Source of the DNA: Phallusia fumigata
Lineage: Eukaryota > Chordata > Ascidiacea > Phlebobranchia > Ascidiidae
DNA length: 20,025 bases
NCBI GenBank assembly: GCA_008931825.1
Contig: QXVZ01025168.1
Coordinates: 1 to 20,025 of the forward strand
Direction: 5' to 3'
How positions within the stretch are numbered: the first letter of the stretch is position 1; each line of letters starts with the position of its first letter. The notes under the pieces are model-generated. The model was not told the origin of the DNA. It saw nothing but the letters and a program-made list of their open reading frames with translations, and did no database searches. The translations under genes were made by a program, and so were the position numbers. Below are positions 12,001 through 15,701 of the stretch, piece by piece.

Positions 12001-13372
12001 TAGTATGTCTTATGTAAAGGGCATGTAAATAAAAAACTGAATATTTTGGGTTAAAAAGGTAAAAAATGTGTGGATCCAAATTAAAGTCACAAAATACTTT
12101 AAAATACTTTGCATGGTGTTGACTATTAAAATAGGAAACTTCTAGGTAACTTACTATGTTAAATATTACTGTTTTAAAAATTTCACGTTTTGGGGGCCTA
12201 TGGGTGAACTGGGGTAAAAAGTTGTCAGTGCACAATTTTAGATAGCCATCTACCATGTGTGAAAATTTAAAGAAATTTGGACAACTGTTTCTTGACCAAA
12301 ACATGGGAACAAACTCGTGTACAAAGAAAAAAAAATAAAGAAAAAAAGAGTAAAAACAATATGTGTCCTTTTTATGAAAGGGGACCCATAAACATCCAAC
12401 TATCCATTTAAGTACCATTTAGGCATCCATATTTATACCTTTTATTTGAGTGTATTCTGAGTCTTCCAACACTTCCAACACATTTTCCTCTGTCACCTCA
12501 ATATCACCAGAATACATGTACTCTAAAACATTTTCCAATCTTTTTGGTGGAACATTGTCTATGGTCACAACATCTTCATACTTCTCTTTCATCTACAGAT
12601 AAGAAATGCAAATTAACACATGAATTAAACTTTCAGTAGAAGATAAGCCTAATGAAAAATAACTTGTTGCCCTTGTGGCAAAATATGATTTTTACTGCTC
12701 TGACAATGAAAAAGTGCAAACAGACTAACAAAAATTTTAAAAAAACCTGTATTGCCACACAATTATTATGATCTGCAAATCTTATTATATTTCAGCTAGG
12801 TAATATCTAGAGTGGGTATTCCACTGTCTAAATATTTAACAAGTTTTGCCACAAGGGCATCACAGATAAATCTGTCCATGTGGAGATATTGCCCTGGTGC
12901 ACTGTAGTATGAGAACTTGTCAGAAAAACTTTTTTATCTTTATTATCACTCATTGTTTGTGTTTTAAGTACCTGTATATTTAGTGCAAACTTTATTATAT
13001 CACTGAATTTTTGTTGCAAAATTTGAATAGCAAAGCATTTCATTTGCTTATTACAGTGACAAATTCATTCCGTCAGAAAGTTGCAGATATCATAAATGCA
13101 TTAGAAAACTTGCCTCAACACTAAACATGGTCTTGAAATAATCAGAAGAAGCACCAAGAATACAATCATGAACTGAAAAGCTTTCATCTCCAGAAGATAT
13201 TGTTTTGTTGCAATGTCGCTTTGGTCCCTTTCTGTCACTACAACAAATTTAATAAAAATTCATTATTACAGCTATGCGAAACCTTAGGCTTTTAACAGCA
13301 CAAAACTTACAAGTTAAGATAATCTATAATTTTTTCTTTGTGCAATCTTTGTTCCTCCTTTGTGGGTCGCAT
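2886..13372 (-). CDS. BTB-BACK-kelch protein (kelch-like), gene 1, complete, 12 exons
   Basis: Coding exons in transcript order: 13372-13311, 13237-13114, 12592-12439, 10287-10073, 10013-9870, 9576-9504, 8556-8462, 8387-8195, 6263-6126, 5139-4981, 3584-3440, 3006-2886. They sum to 1623 nt (540 codons plus TAA), and every junction keeps phase. Residues 1 to ~115 form the BTB domain (FSVHDCILGASSDYFKTMF core); ~116-257 form the BACK domain; ~258-540 form a kelch propeller. Glycine doublets lie at 267/268, 311/312, 360/361, 406/407, 453/454 and 500/501, and the later blades carry the usual tryptophan. KLHL proteins normally pair BTB-BACK with cullin-3 and use the propeller for substrate binding; that role is inferred. 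The start is the ATG conserved in the paralogue, with an in-frame TAA seven codons upstream. All introns are GT-AG except intron 2 (GC-AG). I cannot assign a specific vertebrate KLHL orthologue. Confidence 0.9.
3007..3439 (-). other. Gene 1 intron 11 (no features seen)
   Basis: This 433-bp GT-AG intron has no recognisable repeat or open frame that makes sense. Confidence 0.7.
3440..3584 (-). CDS. Gene 1 exon 11: kelch blade 5
   Basis: The 145-nt exon contains GGERGTNNLSTVEKFNPAAD, then QWERLASLQIARHRPSACVV and RIFVVGG. The acceptor AGTAG precedes a run of four Gs. The donor GG|GTAAGA leaves phase 2, exactly what exon 12 needs. Confidence 0.87.
3890..4901 (+). mobile_element. Hairpin-ended element with tandem core (copy A, in intron 10)
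   Basis: It starts with AACTAGAAGGGTGGCTTTCA, the same left arm as the copy at 6482. The conserved GATTGTTTCTGCAGGCA...GGTCCCCACACATGCAAAG follows. A core of degenerate ~130-bp units comes next (TTCATCCAATTCGAACATTG, GACCCATTTT, GGGGTCTAGTGGGTAAC). It ends in the hairpin GTGTCCCCTTC-AGG-GAAGAGGATCAT at 4874-4899. Left arm, minisatellite core and hairpin-ended right arm recall Helitron-derived HINE/Pearl-type non-autonomous elements; the class assignment is inference. Confidence 0.55.
4981..5139 (-). CDS. Gene 1 exon 10: kelch blade 4
   Basis: The 159-nt exon contains VLYCIGGWDGENTLASCERY, then GEWSMIPPLNEARSGLASVV and EIYAIG. The acceptor is TTTTTAG and the donor ATAG|GTTTGT. Confidence 0.9.
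5380..6090 (+). mobile_element. Hairpin-ended element with tandem core (copy B, in intron 9)
   Basis: This is a degenerate copy of the same family. The left-arm segment ATTGCTTCTGCAGGCAGAAA lies near 5410. Core phrases such as 'gggctagtgggGTAACT' and TTTGACTCATTTTAGAGGGC lie near 5715-5750, and a right end GTGTCCCTTTCAGGTAAT...GGCCCATAAT ends at 6090. The start is uncertain. Confidence 0.45.
6126..6263 (-). CDS. Gene 1 exon 9: kelch blade 3
   Basis: The 138-nt exon contains HIYVTGGFHLEYLSSCEKFE, then NKWTK and SRGYHGTVICN. The acceptor is TATTTTAG and the donor AATG|GTAAAA. Confidence 0.88.
6482..7605 (+). mobile_element. Hairpin-ended element with tandem core (copy C, in intron 8)
   Basis: The left arm starts AACTAGAAGGGTGGCTTTCA at 6482. 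It carries ATGATTGTTTCTGCAGGCAC and GAGTCCCCACACATGCAAAG near 6605-6650. The core is the clearest tandem array in the window (separate entry). The right end carries two adjacent copies of a ~21-bp GGAAGGGGACTCATAATT-containing motif (7563-7604) in place of a full hairpin. Confidence 0.55.
6830..7560 (+). repeat. ~128-bp tandem repeat array inside copy C
   Basis: The phrase GGGCTAG(T/C)GGGGTAAC recurs at 6872, 7001, 7129, 7258, about 7387 and 7545. The first five are spaced 128-129 bp apart. Each unit also carries CACCACAATGACATGTTAnA, CAAACTGTCCAAATTTCA and TGTTTAACAATTTGACCCA in order. Units are clearly diverged, so this is an old minisatellite and not a recent expansion. Confidence 0.8.
7640..8050 (+). 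mobile_element. Right-half copy of the intron 3 element (in intron 8)
   Basis: From CTCTTTTGTATATGTTGGGA through ACATATTGAGGTCATCAC and AATTAAAGTCACAAAA to GTTATCTTCATGGAAAGAGG and ACCCATAAA, this region aligns in order with 11640-12391 in intron 3, with a ~220-bp gap near 7760. It also ends in an imperfect hairpin plus ACCCATAAA. It abuts copy C. Confidence 0.55.
8195..8387 (-). CDS. Gene 1 exon 8: kelch blade 2
   Basis: The 193-nt exon contains RVYVVGGYTGDRNYLKSCEV and then RWNV and PRGFHGIGAIGG, a complete kelch repeat. The donor GTG|GTAAAG leaves phase 1, which joins correctly to exon 9. Confidence 0.88.
8462..8556 (-). CDS. Gene 1 exon 7: kelch blade 1
   Basis: The 95-nt exon contains EILVVGGVHSEKKCVVYDI, the glycine-doublet strand and the following strand of a kelch blade. 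The acceptor is TTTGTGTTTCAG and the donor CCA|GTAAGT. Intron 7 is only 74 bp. Confidence 0.85.
8602..8979. mobile_element. hAT-like MITE with 8-bp target-site duplication
   Basis: The element spans 8610-8971 (362 bp). Its ends are CAGGGTTGCAAAGTTGGGGT and, at the right, the complement of AAGGGTTGCAGAGTCAGAGG. It is flanked by a perfect 8-bp direct repeat GCTTAAAC (8602-8609 and 8972-8979). An 8-bp duplication and CAGGGTTGC-type ends are hallmarks of hAT transposons. There is no transposase, so it is non-autonomous. It lies in intron 6 of gene 1. Confidence 0.85.
8980..9503 (-). other. Remainder of gene 1 intron 6
   Basis: This AT-rich intronic sequence runs between the hAT-like MITE and exon 6. 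I recognise no repeat, RNA or open frame in it. Confidence 0.5.
9504..9576 (-). CDS. Gene 1 exon 6: end of BACK
   Basis: The 73-nt exon begins NLVRNNLVCSN and ends TCKD plus one base before GTAAGT. It corresponds to the last BACK helix leading to the propeller. The paralogous exon is cut off after 16 nt by the undetermined base at 15701. Confidence 0.8.
9870..10013 (-). CDS. Gene 1 exon 5: BACK domain
   Basis: The 144-nt phase-0 exon KCEEAVFTGIIQWVNHNP... matches the BACK 'E..VF.A...WV.H' signature. It follows a TTTTGCAG acceptor and ends KISKE|GTAAAT. Confidence 0.87.
10046..10665. repeat. 620-bp block identical to 16879-17498
   Basis: Every base from AAAAAGCCACACAAAC at 10046 to GTGTCAGACCAC at 10665 matches the sequence 6833 bp further on. 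The block covers part of intron 4, all of exon 4 and about 380 bp of intron 3 of gene 1, including most of a MITE. The neighbouring exons of the two genes differ. See the entry for the other copy. Confidence 0.95.
10073..10287 (-). CDS. Gene 1 exon 4: BTB-BACK linker and first half of BACK
   Basis: The 215-nt exon begins DLKLFCNQFILQIVSAKNCL, with the 'NCL.LR..A..Y' pattern typical of BACK domains, and ends QRNG|GTAGGT. Using the alternative GTACTA donor 4 nt later would give an immediate stop in exon 5, so GTAGGT is chosen. Intron 4 is 59 bp. Confidence 0.87.
10382..10726. mobile_element. Small DNA transposon (MITE) with 16-bp perfect inverted repeats
   Basis: CATAGGCGTCGATTTT at 10382-10397 is repeated exactly inverted at 10711-10726. 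The inner GGGTGGC/GCCACCC also pair. The outermost TA of each end could be a TA target-site duplication, as in Tc1/mariner-type MITEs. The diverged intron of gene 2 after 17499 lacks it, which supports a mobile insertion. No coding capacity is present. Confidence 0.8.
10799..12391 (+). mobile_element. ~1.6-kb composite insertion in intron 3 (copy D)
   Basis: The boundaries come from comparison with gene 2. There, CATTAATTGG is followed within about 20 bp by ATCCAACTGTCCATTTAAG; in gene 1 these flanks are separated by this insert. Inside are a left-arm remnant (GGGTCCCTAATTCCC...ACTGTTTCTGCTAGCATAAA, near 10820-10880) and a 287-bp imperfect direct repeat (11053 and 11340). A segment shared with 7640-8050 ends in the hairpin ATGTGTCCTTTTTATGAAAG, then GGGACCCAT. 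No protein-coding gene is evident. Confidence 0.6.
11053..11440 (+). repeat. Imperfect direct repeat, ~287-bp period
   Basis: AACCAATAACTTGACCTGCA at 11053 returns as AACCAATAGTTTGACCTGCA at 11340. Both are followed by GTGACCTTTGG, then CAAACTCTAAAC, ACCCTTT and GGTTTCAGCAA in the same order. The stretch after the first unit (11165-11310) also matches 11645-11755 and 7655-7745. Confidence 0.65.
12439..12592 (-). CDS. Gene 1 exon 3: C-terminal half of BTB
   Basis: The 154-nt exon starts MKEKYEDVVTIDNVPP and contains LEYMYSGDIEVTEENVLEVL, the usual BTB YTG/YSG segment. It ends AAAG|GTATAA. It differs from the gene 2 exon (17710-17863) at only four bases, all close to the 5' end, giving about 125 bp of identity. 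Confidence 0.88.
13114..13237 (-). CDS. Gene 1 exon 2: BTB core
   Basis: The 124-nt exon encodes the BTB helix pair with a conserved histidine (FSVHDCILGASS) and ends in phase 0 after SVE. The acceptor is TTGTTGTAG. The donor reads GAG|GCAAGT, a GC donor, where the paralogue has GAG|GTAAGT. Confidence 0.85.
13311..13372 (-). CDS. Gene 1 exon 1: start of BTB domain
   Basis: The 62-nt coding part starts MRPTKEEQRLHKEKIIDYLN and ends two bases into a codon at donor GTAAGT. The paralogue exon at 18633-18694 has the same length and boundary, with two residue differences. Intron 1 is 73 bp. Confidence 0.8.
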
Positions 13373-13443
13373 TCCTGTTAGGTGGGTCTTAATTCTTGCT
13401 TATAAAATGGTAGGGTTTCTACTTCAGTCCTTAATGAAAAGAT

Positions 13444-13448
13444 TCTGA
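13444..13448 (-). promoter_or_regulatory. Possible 5' UTR 3' splice or trans-splice acceptor of gene 1
   Basis: On the minus strand TTTCGATTTCAG|AATC lies about 72 nt upstream of the ATG. The paralogue has GTACAG|AATC at the equivalent place (18758-18761). It could be the acceptor of a 5' UTR intron or of a spliced leader. The evidence is only motif conservation. Confidence 0.25.
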
Positions 13449-13532
13449 AATCGAAAGGCCAATACTAAACCTTAATTGTTAAAATAAAATGCAAACAATT
13501 TTTTGCAACATTGGAAACAAAACTACTACAGC

Positions 13533-14217
13533 CAGGGTTACCATTGATCAGGAACCAAAAATAAGAATGACCAAAAATATGGGGTATTATCCCAATTACA
13601 GAAATCTTACTCAGCGTTTCAGGCTGCATTTATTTCTAGTAAATTCCTTCTCATAACCGTCATGTAAATTGTTTTTGTGCTTGCTTATTTTCACTTTGTT
13701 TTCCTGTTGAACCCCACCCTCTCTCCCTAGCACAGGTGGTTAGCTTCTAAGGCCTCCTCAAATGGTTCCACCCCCCAGTCGTGTTTCTCATATTGCGCCA
13801 AATTCATTCTCTTGTAAGCCTCACCACATAACGACTTATAATTACAGTGTAGCTGCAGCGCGATCGACCTTGATCCACCAATTGTGCCCTTAACATTTTT
13901 TGTGCCTCATAACGTTTTAATGTTGCACAGCTATTTCCAGCCTGATGATTTAGTGCTATTGTGTCGCTATGTTTTCTTTCACCAAGCGAAATAAACTCAA
14001 CTCAACTTAGGTTAGGTTAAGATAAACGCCTGAACTCCCCTGCAAAATAGACCTTTTTGACTAACTTAGCAAGCTTACAGTGTGTGTGCCTTGATTTGTA
14101 TTGTGAATTTGATCGCATTGTAAAAACTAAGACAAAAAAATGACGTAAGCCAAAAATAGGACAATAATATTTTCTGAGAGGTTGGTGTTCAAAAAAAAGA
14201 ACGTTATGGTAACCCTG
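13533..14217. mobile_element. 685-bp element with CAGGGTTACCAT inverted ends
   Basis: CAGGGTTACCAT (13533-13544) is exactly inverted at 14206-14217. The flanks (GCAACATTGG... on the left, CGCAATGTATTGGG... and GGGAAATCCCCTAAATCAA on the right) align with contiguous sequence upstream of gene 2 (18800-18880), so the element is an insertion specific to gene 1. No clean target-site duplication was found. The CAGGGTT end suggests the hAT group. It contains a nested repeat at about 13700-14020. Confidence 0.6.
13700..14020 (+). repeat. Nested repeat ending AAATAAACTCAACTCAAC
   Basis: The sequence has CCCCACCCTCTC near its start and ends with GAAATAAACTCAACTCAACT, a short tandem ACTCA tail that suggests a retroposon 3' end. 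A shortened relative lies at 14870-14990, sharing TGGTTCCACC, GCGCCCAAATT/GCGCCAAATTC and AAACTCAACTTAAC. No RNA polymerase III box was identified, so a SINE assignment is not proven. Confidence 0.5.
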
Positions 14218-14364
14218 ACTGACCGAAACTCCGCAATGTATTGGGAAAAAACAGGAACACAAAACAAACTGGGAAATCCCCTAAATCAATTCCAATAGCT
14301 TCACACATAAAAATCCTTTTTATGAAAAGCGCATTTGACGAAAGTTTCGTACAAAACGTATAGG
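14218..14364 (-). other. Upstream flank of gene 1 homologous to upstream flank of gene 2
   Basis: GGAAATCCCCTAAATCAA, then TTCACACATAAAAATC and TTTTTA.GAAA.GCGC recur at 18862-18920 upstream of gene 2. The duplication therefore included at least part of the 5' flank or promoter. Confidence 0.5.
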
Positions 14365-14870
14365 CAGGGTTGCCAGATTGGCTTTTTTGACGCCAAATTC
14401 CAGAAATCTGATTTTTTTCAAGTGGTTGGCGTCAGAAAATTCGTTTGGCTTTTTGTACAATATTGCTAAAATCAATCAATATGATTTCAGACATACGAGG
14501 AGTTTAGATTGTATACTTCCAGCCTGAACATGAAACATTACATTCTATGCTGTTGCGAACATGATGTGGCCACAACACAACAGTTTGATTGGGACCTCTT
14601 AAGGTAGTAGTGTCCAAAGTAGGGCCCCCACTGTGGTTTTGTTAGTGTTGCGTATGGCCCACCAATTTGAGGCTTGTGGGTTGACACGACCTGCGATACA
14701 TAAAATGTACAATAAGCAACGATTAAATAAGAAAAGACAAAGTAGGTTTCCATGGAGTAATTAAGTGCCGTAATATATATGAATATATTTGTTGGAATCC
14801 AATGGGCACTATCCTGGAGACCACGGTTCCACAGTAAACTTTAAGCGGTACCTTCATTAATTTTAGTCCT
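14365..14870. repeat. Degenerate DNA-transposon fragments
   Basis: CAGGGTTGCCAGATTGGCTT at 14365 resembles a hAT-type terminal repeat, followed by related GGTTGGCGTCAGAAAATTCG and TTTGGCTTTTTG. No matching opposite end was found. A second fragment near 14600-14700 (TAGTGTCCAAAGTAGGGCCC) resembles hAT elements of another group. Both look truncated. Confidence 0.35.
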
Positions 14871-14990
14871 CACCCCCTGACTGGTTCCACCAACGTTTCT
14901 CCCAGTCTCGATTCTCCAATGCGCCCAAATTACCTTCCAATGTGAGTCCCCGCCACTTAACGTCATAAACTCAACTTAACTCATGTGGTT
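14870..14990 (+). repeat. Shortened copy of the 13700-14020 repeat
   Basis: It shares the order TGGTTCCACC, CCCAGTCTCG/CCCAGTCGTG, GCGCCCAAATT, then a tail of AAACTCAACTTAACTC, with about 150 bp of the middle missing. Confidence 0.45.
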
Positions 14991-15700
14991 GATGACAGTT
15001 CCTGATTAAAAAAAGTGTATCATTCATTTCAAATTGAGTGAAAGATTTGATTTGCCTAATCAACGCGGTTACACAACTAAAATTTGCAGTCAAAGATAAT
15101 GCGGAGTATTGCGATTTCAACATACGTAATGACAGTGGTGTACAACAGCAATTTGGTTTAAAGACTAACAATCACAGCAAGCATCTGCATAATTTACACT
15201 AAGTCAATGTTTACATTCTGGGCAATAATGATAAACAACAAAATTAAATTTCACAGTATATTGCATAATCCCAGGTGTAAAAAACACAGGTTCGTTCCTA
15301 AAAAGTTAAAAGTAAGAAAATAGAAGCAATAATAATCTTATTGCAATTGTTTAAAAAAGGGCTTTAGAGCTTGAGATTTTTTTCTTACAGGTACACAGTA
15401 TAGCAGTATCAAAAAGCTTCAGAGCTTAAGTTATGTTCTGATAAGAGAGCTCTGGAGCCAAATATCAGAAGTAATATTCGAATTGTAGGTTAATATGGTA
15501 AAAAAGGTCAAACTCCACACAATATAAAACACAAACGATGCATATACCAATAATTCAATTGGCAACTATGTTTTCGTCAATAATTGGTTGATCGTTACCT
15601 TTTTTGCCAAATTACATTTTTGCCTACAATCATAAGGCTTTTATTTATAATACAGCTTTGTTCTTGATCTTCCTTGAGCATCTTCTTTGGAAACTCGACC
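14991..15700. other. Intergenic, no gene recognised
   Basis: AT-rich sequence follows the repeat tail and continues up to the undetermined base. A minus-strand AATAAA lies at 15645-15640. Whether this adjoins gene 2 in the real chromosome is uncertain because of the N at 15701. Confidence 0.4.
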
Positions 15701-15701
15701 N
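15701..15701. other. Undetermined base (likely contig join) cutting gene 2 exon 6
   Basis: Sequence on the high side matches gene 1 exon 6 exactly for 16 nt (NLVRN). Sequence on the low side is unrelated to gene 1. A single N at the breakpoint suggests an assembly gap of unknown size. Confidence 0.7.

Noticed and set aside
11951..12418. 155-codon minus-strand open frame
   Set aside because: It lies wholly within the composite repeat insertion of intron 3, has a low-complexity Phe/Tyr-rich sequence from AT-rich DNA, and its relative at 7806-8045 is broken in the same repeat.
2886..13372. Naming gene 1 as a specific vertebrate KLHL orthologue
   Set aside because: KLHL subfamilies need phylogenetic comparison. 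The visible residues support the BTB-BACK-kelch family only.
13700..14020. SINE or tRNA-derived element
   Set aside because: The tail looks retroposon-like, but no A-box and B-box pair or tRNA fold could be found by eye.
15640..15645. Minus-strand AATAAA as the 3' end of gene 2
   Set aside because: It lies beyond the N at 15701 in sequence with no similarity to the kelch gene, so its link to gene 2 is unsupported, although not excluded.
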